This document shows, piece by piece, positions 54,334 through 63,337 of a stretch of DNA of 64,000 nt. The DNA is from Variovorax sp. CF313 (GTDB taxonomy: Bacteria > Pseudomonadota > Gammaproteobacteria > Burkholderiales > Burkholderiaceae_C). The DNA lies in contig NZ_AKIW01000085.1 in NCBI RefSeq assembly GCF_000282635.1, positions 1 through 64,000 on the forward strand. The letters are read 5' to 3'. The notes beneath the pieces are model-generated. The model ran no database searches. It saw only the letters and a list, made by a program, of their open reading frames with translations, and had not been told where the DNA came from. A program made the position numbers and the translations under genes. The number at the start of each line of letters is the position of its first letter. Within the stretch, counting starts at the first letter, position 1.

Positions 54334-54343
54334 TTCATCCAAT

Positions 54344-54955
54344 ATGAAGGAAATCAAGGAGTCGGCCGAAACGGAAGTCCCGTCCGGCCTCAACGACCGC
54401 ATCGCCCAGCGCGTGCGCGACCTGCGCGCGGCCCGAGGCCTCTCGCTCGATGCGCTGGCCACGCACTGCGGCGTAAGCCGCTCGATGATCTCGCTGATCG
54501 AGCGCGGCGAAAGCAGCCCCACCGCCGTGCTGCTCGAGAAGCTCGCAACCGGTCTCGGCGTGTCGCTGGCTTCGCTGTTCGAGGCGCCCGCGCCCGCCGC
54601 CGATCCGGTGTCGCGCCTGGCCAGCCAACTGCAGTGGCGCGACCCGCACTCCGGCTATGTGCGGCGCAACGTGTCGCCGAGCGGCTTCGCATCGCCCATC
54701 CAGATCGTCGAAGTGATGTTCCCGCCCAAGGCCCGCGTGGCCTACGAAACAGCGGCGCGCGAACCCCTGATTCACCAGCAGGTGTGGGTGCTCGACGGCG
54801 TCATCGAACTCACGCTGGGCGACGAGCGCCACCGGCTCGAAACCGGCGACTGCCTGGCGATGGTGCTCGACCGCCCCATGAGCTACTACAACCCCTCGCG
54901 CAAGACCACCCGCTACGCCGTCGTGATCGCTACCGCGCCCTTTTCCTGGAGATGA
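54344..54955 (+). CDS. XRE family transcriptional regulator with C-terminal cupin domain
   Basis: A 203-residue regulator: an XRE helix-turn-helix (RVRDLRAARGLSLDALATHC, then GVSRSMISLIERGESSPTAV) and a C-terminal cupin (about residues 95-200; HQQVWVLDGVIELTLGDERH, RLETGDCLAM). Such proteins sense small metabolites through the cupin. In-frame ATGs at 54314, 54323 and 54326 lie in or beside an inverted repeat and none has a ribosome site; I favour 54344. The stop overlaps the ATG of the acetyltransferase (ATGA), so the two are expressed together and the GNAT substrate or product may be the signal. Confidence 0.9.
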   Translation: MKEIKESAETEVPSGLNDRIAQRVRDLRAARGLSLDALATHCGVSRSMISLIERGESSPTAVLLEKLATGLGVSLASLFEAPAPAADPVSRLASQLQWRDPHSGYVRRNVSPSGFASPIQIVEVMFPPKARVAYETAAREPLIHQQVWVLDGVIELTLGDERHRLETGDCLAMVLDRPMSYYNPSRKTTRYAVVIATAPFSWR

Positions 54956-55539
54956 ACATGCCGACCCTCACTGCCGATGCGCCGCGCATCCGCCTGCTGT
55001 CCACCGTCACCGGCACGCAGCTGCAGGGCCTTGCCGCCGTGCTGGCCGATTGCGTCGAGGGCGGCGCGTCGGTGAGCTTCATGCAGCCGCTGGCCGAAGA
55101 ACGCGCCCAGGCCTTCTGGCGCCACGTGGCCGACGGCGTGGCGCGCGGCGAACGCGCGTTGCTGGTGGCCGAGGACGCCGAAGGCATCGTGGGCACGGTG
55201 CAGCTCGTGCTGGCCCAGCCCGAGAACCAGCCGCACCGCGCCGAGGTGTCCAAGATGCTCGTGCACCGCCGCGCACGCCGCAAGGGCATCGGCGCGCTGC
55301 TGATGCAGGCGGCCGAACAGGTGGCGCGCGAGCACGGCAAGACGCTGCTGGTGCTCGACACCTCCAGCGCCGAGGCCGAGCGGCTCTATGCGCGCGTGGG
55401 GTGGACGCGGGTGGGCGCGATTCCCGGCTTTGCCCTGTTGCCGCAGGGCGGGCTGTGCGCCACCACCTTCTTCTATCGCGAGCTGATCGAACAGGGCCCT
55501 GGCAGTGATCATGGCGCGGCGGCTCCGCAGGTGCGGTAG
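54952..55539 (+). CDS. GNAT family N-acetyltransferase
   Basis: A 195-residue acetyltransferase. VSKMLVHRRARRKGIGALLM is the acetyl-CoA-binding motif with R-R-x-x-G-I-G, followed by GKTLLVLDTSSAEAERLYAR and VGWTRVGAIPGFAL. The ATG at 54952 lies in the stop of the XRE-cupin gene; a second ATG two codons later is possible. Its last 31 bases overlap, tail to tail, the end of the EamA gene. Substrate unknown; small amine or amino acid acetylation is typical. Confidence 0.9.
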   Translation: MNMPTLTADAPRIRLLSTVTGTQLQGLAAVLADCVEGGASVSFMQPLAEERAQAFWRHVADGVARGERALLVAEDAEGIVGTVQLVLAQPENQPHRAEVSKMLVHRRARRKGIGALLMQAAEQVAREHGKTLLVLDTSSAEAERLYARVGWTRVGAIPGFALLPQGGLCATTFFYRELIEQGPGSDHGAAAPQVR

Positions 55540-56486
55540 GTCTGCGGCGCCGGTGTGACCTGCGCCGCCTTTGCCGCGGAAGCCTTGCGGTTCGACGCCG
55601 TATGGAGCAGCAGCGCCACCACCACCATCGCCATGCCCACGGCCTCGTTCACCGTAGGCAGCCTGCCCAGCGCCGCGCTCATCAGCAGCGCCGACACCGG
55701 CACGAAGTTCAGGAACGCCGTGCCCGTGACGGCCCCGAGCGTGCGCACGCCGTAGTTGAAAGCCAGCACCGAGATGGCCGAAGGCACCACGCCCACGAAG
55801 AACAGGGCCTGCCAGGACAGGCGCAGGCCTTCCAGGCTGGGCACTGCCGACCAGCCCAGCACAGCGGCCCCGATTGCCGCGGCCAGCAGCACGGGCCACG
55901 AGGCCAGCACCGTGAGCGCGGTGTACTCGATCACGTCGAGCCCGGGAAAGCGCGTGGCGCCGCGCGTGTACCAGACCCAGCCCAGCGTGCCGGCGAACGC
56001 GATGGCGTCGCCGAAGAGCGTCGTCGACCCAGCGGACGCACCCGCGCCGAACAGCAGGCCCGACACGATCGCCACGCCCGCCAGCGCCAGCGCGCTGGTC
56101 AGCAAGGTCGCTCGCGACGGACGCACGCCGTCGAGCGCCCAGCGCACCAGCTGCGCGGTCATGGGCGTGGTGGCGATGATCACCGCGCCGTGCGAAGGCA
56201 CCGAGTGCGCGAGGCCGACCAGCAGCATCACGCTGAACACGCCGAAGCCGGCCGCGCCGCGCAGCGCCAGCGGCCCCGCATGCAGCCGCAGCTTGCGCCA
56301 GGGCGCCGCGCCGCGCGGCAGGATCAGCAGTACGAACAGCAGCGCCGACAGGGTGTAGCGGATCAGCGTGAACCACACCGGTTCGACATGGTGCAGCACG
56401 CCCTTGCTCACAAGGAACAGGGAGCCCCACCCGGAGGTGGCGAGCAGCAGCGCGGCGATGCCGCCCAGGCGTTGGCGTTGGAACAT
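55509..56486 (-). CDS. EamA/DMT superfamily transporter
   Basis: A 325-residue inner-membrane protein with ten hydrophobic segments arranged as two EamA repeats (about residues 10-140 and 155-290). LLLATSGWGSLFLVSK starts repeat one, and FVGVVPSAISVLAFNYGVRT lies in repeat two. DMT members usually export metabolites such as amino acids or drugs. The ATG at 56486 fits the family start. It diverges from a LysR gene, a common regulator-exporter pair, and converges with the GNAT gene with overlapping ends. Confidence 0.92.
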   Translation of the reverse strand: MFQRQRLGGIAALLLATSGWGSLFLVSKGVLHHVEPVWFTLIRYTLSALLFVLLILPRGAAPWRKLRLHAGPLALRGAAGFGVFSVMLLVGLAHSVPSHGAVIIATTPMTAQLVRWALDGVRPSRATLLTSALALAGVAIVSGLLFGAGASAGSTTLFGDAIAFAGTLGWVWYTRGATRFPGLDVIEYTALTVLASWPVLLAAAIGAAVLGWSAVPSLEGLRLSWQALFFVGVVPSAISVLAFNYGVRTLGAVTGTAFLNFVPVSALLMSAALGRLPTVNEAVGMAMVVVALLLHTASNRKASAAKAAQVTPAPQTYRTCGAAAP

Positions 56487-56622
56487 GGGGGAGCCTCTTC
56501 TTGCAATGATCGATGCCCCAAGAATCGGTGCTGGAGGCCGCCATTGCCATTCGCTTCTTTGGACAGGGGGCTCCAGAAAAACGAACGGACCGATCCGGCC
56601 CTGAAGCTCACAATCCATCGCC

Positions 56623-57501
56623 ATGGAGCTCTATCAACTCAAGACCTTCGTCGCCATCGCGAAGGAAGGCAGTCTGACCCGCGCCGCCGAGCGCGTGTTC
56701 ACCAGCGCGCCGGCGGTCAGCGCGCAACTCAAGGCGCTGGAAGACGAACTCGGCGTGAAGCTGTTTGAGCGCACGCCGCGCGGCATGTCACCCACCGAGG
56801 CCGGCCTCAGCCTGCTCGAAGAGGCCGAACGCACGCTGGCCTCCGCCACGCGCATGCGCTCGGCGGCCGATCAGCTGCGCGGCGCCGCGCAGGGCGTGGT
56901 GCGTTTCGGCACGGTGGTCGATCCCGTGGCGCTGCGGCTCGGCGAGGTGCTGGTGAAGCTGGCGGAACGCCATCCGCAGGTCGCGCTGCAGCTGAGGCAG
57001 GGGCTGTCGTACGAAACGCTTTCCGCCGTGCAGCGCGGCGACCTTGATTGCGCCTACGTGCTCAGCGACAGCGAGCAGATCGAAGGACTGGAACTGCGCC
57101 GCCTCGGTGCGGTCGATCTCGTCGTGGCCCTGCCGTTGCCCGTCGCCGAGGCGCACCCCGGCCTGTCGCTCGACCAGCTCACGAACATGCCGTGGGTAGG
57201 CACGCCGCCTTCATGCATCCTGCGCGTGCATCTGGAAAAACTGTTCGCCGGCGCGGGCCGCGAATACCGCCAGGGCCGCACGGCCGACGGCGAGAGCGCC
57301 ATCCGCAGCATGGTAGCGAGCGGCATGGGCGCGGGGCTGATGCGGCTCGACCAGGCCGAGCAGGGCGAGCGCAACGGCGAGCTTGCGATATGGAACGGCT
57401 GGCGGTCGCATACGTGGCTGTGCTGGGTTGCACGGGGGGAGGGCAAACGTCCCGTGGCGGTGGAGGCGGTGCGCAGCGCGGTGATGGAGGCCTGGGGCTG
57501 A
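56623..57501 (+). CDS. LysR family transcriptional regulator
   Basis: A 292-residue LysR regulator: MELYQLKTFVAIAKEGSLTR opens the HTH, and SAPAVSAQLKALEDELGVKL contains the recognition helix. The effector domain follows and is typical in length. It starts 136 bp from the divergent EamA gene, its likely target. The next gene begins 131 bases downstream with no clear terminator between, so read-through into the large fusion gene is possible. Confidence 0.93.
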   Translation: MELYQLKTFVAIAKEGSLTRAAERVFTSAPAVSAQLKALEDELGVKLFERTPRGMSPTEAGLSLLEEAERTLASATRMRSAADQLRGAAQGVVRFGTVVDPVALRLGEVLVKLAERHPQVALQLRQGLSYETLSAVQRGDLDCAYVLSDSEQIEGLELRRLGAVDLVVALPLPVAEAHPGLSLDQLTNMPWVGTPPSCILRVHLEKLFAGAGREYRQGRTADGESAIRSMVASGMGAGLMRLDQAEQGERNGELAIWNGWRSHTWLCWVARGEGKRPVAVEAVRSAVMEAWG

Positions 57502-57632
57502 AACGATGCCTCTCGTTCGGGGCGCGCTCGCGCCGACGGGGTGCCCTGTGCACGCACCTCCGAAACGCACCCGACGCGGCGCAAAGCATTGCCGCGGGGT
57601 ACCATCCCCGCCGCCGCAACGCTCCGCTCTCC

Positions 57633-60600
57633 ATGAACGCTGAAATCGCTGCCCTGCCCGCCTCCAATCCTCTCGCCGATCTGCTGAGCCGCGCCCGGCA
57701 GGCCCTGGCGGATACGGCGGGCGCGCTGCCCGTGCCATCGACCGCCACCAACGAGGCGGGCTGCGTGGTGTTCCTGGCCGTCGGCGAAGACAGCAGCCGG
57801 GCCCGCGTGGCTTCGGGCCGGGGCGCTGACTTCGACGCCGCGTGGCGTGCCGCCGCCGAGCAAGCGAAGCGCACCGGCCAGGCAGCGCAGCGCCTGCGCG
57901 CCGAGGTGGTCGACAAGGTCGAGCCCATGAGCTGGGGCGCGCTGAAAGCGAAGTTGGCGCAGACCAAGCGCAACTACTTCAACGAGGGCATCGCCTTCGA
58001 TGCGCGCTTCGAAGTCGCGCTGCTCGCGCAGGAAATGCTCGGCAGTGCGATCCTCTACAACGGCGACGTGGAGCATGCCGAACCCAATACGGGCAACCTG
58101 CGCCTGCACTGCAAGCGGCGCTTCGGCCGCGAGATCGACTTTCCCTCGAACGACGCGGCGCGGGTCTGGTGCTTCACCACGCGGGCCGTGTACGTGGACG
58201 CCGAGGGTGCCTGGCCCCTCGCCGCCGAAGGGCAGGCGGCCGGATTCCGCGAGCTGCGCGAATGGAACGCGCCGCAGGTCCACGCGCTGATCGACGCCGC
58301 CGGCAACTACCTGGCCGAGCAGGTCAAGCCCACAGGCGAGTTCCACTACGGCTGGTTTCCCTGCTTCGACCGCCCCATTCCCACCTACAACACGCTGCGC
58401 CATGCCAGCTCCACCTACGCAATGCTGGAGGCGTGGGAGCTCACGCGCAGCGACGCGCTCAAGGCGGCCATCGACCGCTCGCTGGCCTTCCTGACCGGCA
58501 GGCTGATCCGCCAGGCCAAGTTGCCGGACGGCACGCGCGCCGCCTACCTGCTGGACATCGGCAGCGAGATCAAGCTCGGCGGCAATGCCGTGTGCCTGCT
58601 CGCGCTGGTCAAGTACACCGAGCTCTCGGGCGACCCGCAATACCTGCCGCTGCTGGAGCAGCTCGCGCTCGGCATCCGCCACATGCAGGACCCGCAGACC
58701 GGCAGCTTCGTGCACGTGCTCAACGCGCCCGCGCTCGACGTGAAAGACAGGTTCCGCGTCATCTACTACGACGGCGAAGCCGCGTTCGGCCTGATGCGCC
58801 TGTACGGCCTCACGCGCGACGCGCGCTGGCTCGCGGTCGTCGAGAAAGCCTTCGAGCATTTCATTGCCGCCGAGCATTGGCGCGCGCACGACCACTGGCT
58901 GAGCTACTGCGTCAACGAACTCACGCGCTACAGGCCCGAGACGCGCTACTACCGGTTCGGCCTGCAAAACGTGTCGGGGTACCTCGACTTCGTGCTGGAG
59001 CGCATCACTACCTTTCCCACGCTGCTCGAACTGATGATGGCCGCGCGCGACATGGTGCTGCGGCTGGAGGCCGACCCCGCATTGCGCCCGCTGCTGGTGG
59101 AGCTCGACCGCGACAAGTTCGACCGCGCGCTGGCGTACCGCGCGCGCTATCTCGCCAACGGCCATTTCTGGCCCGAGCTGGCGATGTTCTTCCGCAACCC
59201 GGCGCGCATCGCGGGCTCGTTCTTCATCAAGCACCACAGCTTCCGCGTGCGCATCGACGACGTGGAGCACTACCTCTCGGGCTATGTGGCGTACCACCGG
59301 ATGCTGAAGGCGGGCGAGGCGCTGCAGCAGGCAAAGGCGGCGACCGGCGTCGTCGCCTGGGGCGGCGACGTCAACCTCGCGCGCCGCCAGCACTACCGGC
59401 TGCACGAACTCGGCGGCGCGCACAGGATGCTCGGCGGCATCGCCGCGCTGCGCGAGGCCGACCTGCGCATCGTGAACCTCGAATGCGTGGTCGCCGCCAG
59501 CGGCGAGCAGGGCGTCGACAAGGGCGAGTCCGCTCCCTACTACTACCGCGCCCGCCCCGAAATGCTCGCGGTGCTGACCGAGGCCGGCATCGGCATGGTC
59601 GCCACCGCCAACAACCACAGCGGCGATTACGGCCCCGATGCGCTCATGGAGCAGCACGGCCTGCTGGATGCTGCGGGCATCGCCCATGCCGGCACCGGCC
59701 GCACGCCGGAGGCCGCGCTGCGGCCCGCGTTCCGGCGCGCGGGTGGCGTGCGCGTGGCGCTGTTCTCGCTCGACGCCACGCAGTCCCGCTTTGCTGCCAC
59801 TGCCGCACGCGCGGGCGCTGCCTGGCTGCCGCTGGGCGACCCGGCCGCCTGGACCGCCACGCTCGCACCGCGCATCGAGGCCGCGCGCCGCGAGGCCGAC
59901 GTGGTGCTCGTGGCGGTGCATTGGGGCGACAACCTGGAGACCCAACCGACGCAGGCCGAGATCGCCGTCGGCCATGCCATCGTCGATGCCGGGGCGGACG
60001 CGATCCTCGGCACCTCGGCGCATGTGCTGCAGGGCATCGAGATCTACCGCGGCCGGCCGATCCTGCACGACGCCGGCGACCTGCTGTTCGATTCGGTGCG
60101 CAACGACTTCGGGGATTCGGGCGTGTTCTCGCTGACGCTGGGCCCGCGCGGCGTCGAGGAAGTGATGTTCACGCCCATCGGCGTCGGCTTCGGCTTCTCG
60201 CGGCAGCTCGCGGGCGACGAGGCGCAGGCACTGAGCGAACGCTTCGCCGCGCAATGCCGCGCGCTCGGCACCGAGATGGTCCCGGCGGCCGGAGGCCGTT
60301 GCGCGGTGCGGCTGTCGCCGCCCGAGCGGCCCGCCTTCCGGCCCGAACCGGCTTCCGCGGTTGCGCCGGTTGCGCGGCCGGCGCCCCTCGTCGGTGCTGT
60401 GCCTGCACCGCGGCCCGAGTGGCTGGCCGACGCGGTGCCTGGCGACGCGCGCATCACGCCGCTGCAGATCGGCCCGCTGCGCCTGGTGGGCGTTCGCTGC
60501 GCGCCTCGGCAGATCGTCGGGCGCCGGCTGCTGTGGGTCGAATCGTTCTGGACCGTCGATGCGCCCCTCGCGGCCGACCTGCGCGTGCAATTTCGCGCGT

Positions 60601-62384
60601 TGCCGATGCGCAGCACCCGCATGCCGCCATGGGGCGAGGGCATGGAGCACGACCCCTGCGACTGGATGTGGCCCACCAGCCGCTGGGAGCCCGGCCGCAT
60701 CTACCGCGACCGCTACGGCCTGCGTGCGCCGCGCGCCGGCCTGCTGGAAAGCGACGTGCTGCAGCTCGAAGTGCGCGTGCGCGGCGACGCGCCCGAGCTG
60801 CCGCCAGCGCGCCGGCTCCCGCTGTGGTGCGGCCTGCGCGTGCCTGATTTTCCGACGCCCTTGCCCGAGCGCGCCGCGCCCGTGCTCGCGGCCGACCGCC
60901 CCGGCGCGGGCTTCGAGCTCGAGCCTGTGTGGACCGCCGCGCAGCTGCAGCAGATCACCGGCGGACACTGGCTGGTCGAGCCGCCGCCCGGATGGTCCGT
61001 CAACTCGGTGGTGCGCGGGCCGGTCCACATGGGGCTGCTGCCGAAGCCCTCTCTCTTCATCGCTTCCGACTACCGCACGCTCGCCGCGCACGAGAACTAC
61101 AGCAAGCCGCGCACCGACAACTGGGACCGTCACCTCGAACTGCCCGGCCTGCACCCTGCGCTGGCCGGCGCCGTGGTCGCGCACCCGGTCGACGGACTCG
61201 ACCCGGCCTTTCCGCTGCTGCAGGTGAACGACCCGATCGCCGCGATGCTGGCCATGGGCGCTGCCGCACGGGCGCGCTACAAGGGCTTCGTGGTGGGCGT
61301 GACCGGCACGGTCGGCAAGTCGTCCACCATCGCGATGCTGCGCGACCTGCTGCCCGAGCGTGCGCGCGTGCACACCACCATCGACAACTACAACTCGCGC
61401 GTCGGCGTGCCGGCCATGCTGGCCAACCTCGGGCCCGACGTGGACGTGTGCATTCTCGAAATGGCGCAGAGCGGGCTGTGGATGGACCGCGGCCCGATCT
61501 CGCTGGTGGCGCGGCCGCACGTGGCCCTCATCACCGAGATCGGCCTGTCGCAGACCCGGCAGGCCTCGACGCTGGAGCTCACGGCCGCCTACAAGTCGCG
61601 CATCTTCCTGGGCCTGGAGCCCGGCGGCGTGGCGATCGTGCCCGACCACATTCCCTGCCTGCGGCAGGTGGTGGATGCCGCCGCGTGCACGGCCGGTGCG
61701 ATCTGGGTGGTGGGCAGCGGGCCCGACGCGAACGTGCGCCTGCTCGATACCCGGCCCGAAGCGCGCGGCGGCTGCCGCGTGCGCATCGCGATCCCGGGGC
61801 GCACGCTGGAATACCTGTTCCCGGTCGAGAGCGCGGGGCTGGTGCGCAATTCGGCGCTTGCGCTCGCGGCCCTGCTCGCCATGGGCTTCGACGGCGAGGC
61901 CGCCTGCGCGCGCATGCCCCAAGTGCGCCTGCCGGCCTCGGTGATGCAGGTGCGCGCACTGCGCACGCAGGCCGGTGTGCAGGCCACGCTGATCGACGAC
62001 AGCTGGAACGCGGAGATCATGTCGATGCGCAACGCCATGGAGTTCGTGCGCAACTGGCAGCGTGCGGAGAGCGGCCCGGTGGCGCGCAAGATCGGCGTGC
62101 TGGGGCGCATCGTCAATCTCGACGGGGAAGCCGAGGCCATGCACCGCGGCCTGGCCGCACCGCTGCTGGCATCCGGCATCGAGCACCTCGTGACGCACGG
62201 CGACGAGATGCGCTGGCTGCGCGAGGAGGTGCCGGCCGAACTGCTCGGCCCGCACTTCGACGACGCCGCGCAGCTCGCGGGCTACCTCGGCGGTTTCCTG
62301 CGCGACGGCGACCTCGTGCTGGTGAAGGGCGACCGCGTCGGCTCCGACTTCGGCCGCGTGCCCGGGCTGCTGCAACGGCTATGA
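57633..62384 (+). CDS. Fusion protein: alpha/alpha-toroid domain, CapA-like domain and MurF-like ligase
   Basis: A 1583-residue protein. Residues about 1-560 resemble (alpha/alpha)6-toroid sugar-active proteins (HYGWFPCFDRPIPTYNTLRH, repeated Leu/Ala-rich helices). Residues about 572-885 are a CapA/PgsA-type metallophosphoesterase-like domain: VVAWGGDVNLARR, RIVNLECVVA, MVATANNHSGDYG, VVLVAVHWGDNLE. A Pro/Ala-rich linker and a beta-sandwich-like region follow (about 890-1080). Residues about 1140-1583 are a MurF-like ligase: GVTGTVGKSSTIAM (ATP loop, near 1221), NYNSRVGVPAML, LIDDSWNAEIMSMRNAMEF and LGRIVNLDGEAEAMHRG. This suggests ATP-driven amide-bond formation on a sugar or polymer linked to envelope synthesis. 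No signal peptide is evident. The product is unknown. Confidence 0.85.
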   Translation: MNAEIAALPASNPLADLLSRARQALADTAGALPVPSTATNEAGCVVFLAVGEDSSRARVASGRGADFDAAWRAAAEQAKRTGQAAQRLRAEVVDKVEPMSWGALKAKLAQTKRNYFNEGIAFDARFEVALLAQEMLGSAILYNGDVEHAEPNTGNLRLHCKRRFGREIDFPSNDAARVWCFTTRAVYVDAEGAWPLAAEGQAAGFRELREWNAPQVHALIDAAGNYLAEQVKPTGEFHYGWFPCFDRPIPTYNTLRHASSTYAMLEAWELTRSDALKAAIDRSLAFLTGRLIRQAKLPDGTRAAYLLDIGSEIKLGGNAVCLLALVKYTELSGDPQYLPLLEQLALGIRHMQDPQTGSFVHVLNAPALDVKDRFRVIYYDGEAAFGLMRLYGLTRDARWLAVVEKAFEHFIAAEHWRAHDHWLSYCVNELTRYRPETRYYRFGLQNVSGYLDFVLERITTFPTLLELMMAARDMVLRLEADPALRPLLVELDRDKFDRALAYRARYLANGHFWPELAMFFRNPARIAGSFFIKHHSFRVRIDDVEHYLSGYVAYHRMLKAGEALQQAKAATGVVAWGGDVNLARRQHYRLHELGGAHRMLGGIAALREADLRIVNLECVVAASGEQGVDKGESAPYYYRARPEMLAVLTEAGIGMVATANNHSGDYGPDALMEQHGLLDAAGIAHAGTGRTPEAALRPAFRRAGGVRVALFSLDATQSRFAATAARAGAAWLPLGDPAAWTATLAPRIEAARREADVVLVAVHWGDNLETQPTQAEIAVGHAIVDAGADAILGTSAHVLQGIEIYRGRPILHDAGDLLFDSVRNDFGDSGVFSLTLGPRGVEEVMFTPIGVGFGFSRQLAGDEAQALSERFAAQCRALGTEMVPAAGGRCAVRLSPPERPAFRPEPASAVAPVARPAPLVGAVPAPRPEWLADAVPGDARITPLQIGPLRLVGVRCAPRQIVGRRLLWVESFWTVDAPLAADLRVQFRALPMRSTRMPPWGEGMEHDPCDWMWPTSRWEPGRIYRDRYGLRAPRAGLLESDVLQLEVRVRGDAPELPPARRLPLWCGLRVPDFPTPLPERAAPVLAADRPGAGFELEPVWTAAQLQQITGGHWLVEPPPGWSVNSVVRGPVHMGLLPKPSLFIASDYRTLAAHENYSKPRTDNWDRHLELPGLHPALAGAVVAHPVDGLDPAFPLLQVNDPIAAMLAMGAAARARYKGFVVGVTGTVGKSSTIAMLRDLLPERARVHTTIDNYNSRVGVPAMLANLGPDVDVCILEMAQSGLWMDRGPISLVARPHVALITEIGLSQTRQASTLELTAAYKSRIFLGLEPGGVAIVPDHIPCLRQVVDAAACTAGAIWVVGSGPDANVRLLDTRPEARGGCRVRIAIPGRTLEYLFPVESAGLVRNSALALAALLAMGFDGEAACARMPQVRLPASVMQVRALRTQAGVQATLIDDSWNAEIMSMRNAMEFVRNWQRAESGPVARKIGVLGRIVNLDGEAEAMHRGLAAPLLASGIEHLVTHGDEMRWLREEVPAELLGPHFDDAAQLAGYLGGFLRDGDLVLVKGDRVGSDFGRVPGLLQRL

Positions 62385-63337
62385 AGACGCCGGGCCTCTT
62401 GCTGCGGTACATGCGCGGTGTCCTGGTGCTGCTCGCGCTGGTGCAGGCGGCCTGCGCGCAGCGCACCGGCCCCGACGTACCCCGGCCCTTCGTCGCGAGC
62501 AACGACGAGGTGCTGCACTGGAACCAGCCCGCCGACCGCGCGAGCTGCCCCGACCGGCCCGGCTACCTGTGGGTGCGGCCTGCCGAGGGGCCGGCCTGCA
62601 TCCGCTACTTTGCGAGCGACGACATCGACGGTGCGCGCATGGCCATCGTGCAGTTCTCGGGCGACCGCGACGGCGTGATGGACCAGGCGCCCGAGCGCAT
62701 CCCCGGCAACACCGAACCCCTGCGTACGCTCGACGCGCAGCGCAGCCGCGACCGCGCCGGCGTGCCGTGGATCTTCATGGCGCGGCCCGGCACGTACGGC
62801 TCATCGGGCGATCACCGCAAACGCCGCCAGCTGGTGGAGTTCCACGCGCTCGATGCCGCGCTCGATGCGCTCATGCAGCGCCACAAGCTGCAGCGCATCG
62901 TCATCGTCGGCCACAGCGGCGGCGCCACCGCGGGCGCCGCGCTGCTCACGCTCGGCCGCACGCGCGTGGCCTGCGCGGTGCTCACGTCGGGCGCCTACGG
63001 GCTGCTTGAGCGCGCACGCATGCTGGGCCGCTCCAGAGACGGCCGCACCGACACCACCGGCAGCGCGCAGTTCTACGACCCGCTCGACCACGTGGGCGGC
63101 ATCGCGCGCGACCCGGCGCGGCGCATCGTGCTGATCGGCAGCCGCGACGACAGGAACACGCCCTTCGCGCTGCAGGAGCGCTTCGCCGACGCCGTGGCCA
63201 AGGCCGGCCACCGCATCGAGCTGCGCACGCACGCGGGGGAGCCGCCCGACTACCACGATCTCAAGGACAGCATCGCGCTGCGCACCGCCTCGCAGTGCGC
63301 GCGCGAGGCGATGCTTCAGCAAGCAGGAAATACATGA
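62381..63337 (+). CDS. Alpha/beta-hydrolase, probably exported
   Basis: A 318-residue hydrolase. The N-terminus has a positive start and hydrophobic core (YMRGVLVLLALVQAACAQ) consistent with a signal peptide, cleaved after ACA or possibly lipid-modified. The nucleophile elbow is IVIVGHSGGATAGAALL, the acid lies in LIGSRDDRNTPF, and a histidine near PPDYHDLKD completes a plausible triad. The ATG lies in the stop of the fusion gene, and its own stop overlaps the epimerase start, both as ATGA. It may trim or release the product of the fusion enzyme; this is inference. Confidence 0.85.
   Translation: MKTPGLLLRYMRGVLVLLALVQAACAQRTGPDVPRPFVASNDEVLHWNQPADRASCPDRPGYLWVRPAEGPACIRYFASDDIDGARMAIVQFSGDRDGVMDQAPERIPGNTEPLRTLDAQRSRDRAGVPWIFMARPGTYGSSGDHRKRRQLVEFHALDAALDALMQRHKLQRIVIVGHSGGATAGAALLTLGRTRVACAVLTSGAYGLLERARMLGRSRDGRTDTTGSAQFYDPLDHVGGIARDPARRIVLIGSRDDRNTPFALQERFADAVAKAGHRIELRTHAGEPPDYHDLKDSIALRTASQCAREAMLQQAGNT

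Noticed and set aside
57054..62375. A continuous antisense reading frame of about 1773 residues opposite the large fusion gene
   Set aside because: It mirrors the fusion gene exactly, is rich in His, Arg, Gln, Ala and Gly as expected from the complement of GC-rich codons, and contains no recognisable domain. The plus-strand frame has clear CapA and Mur motifs.
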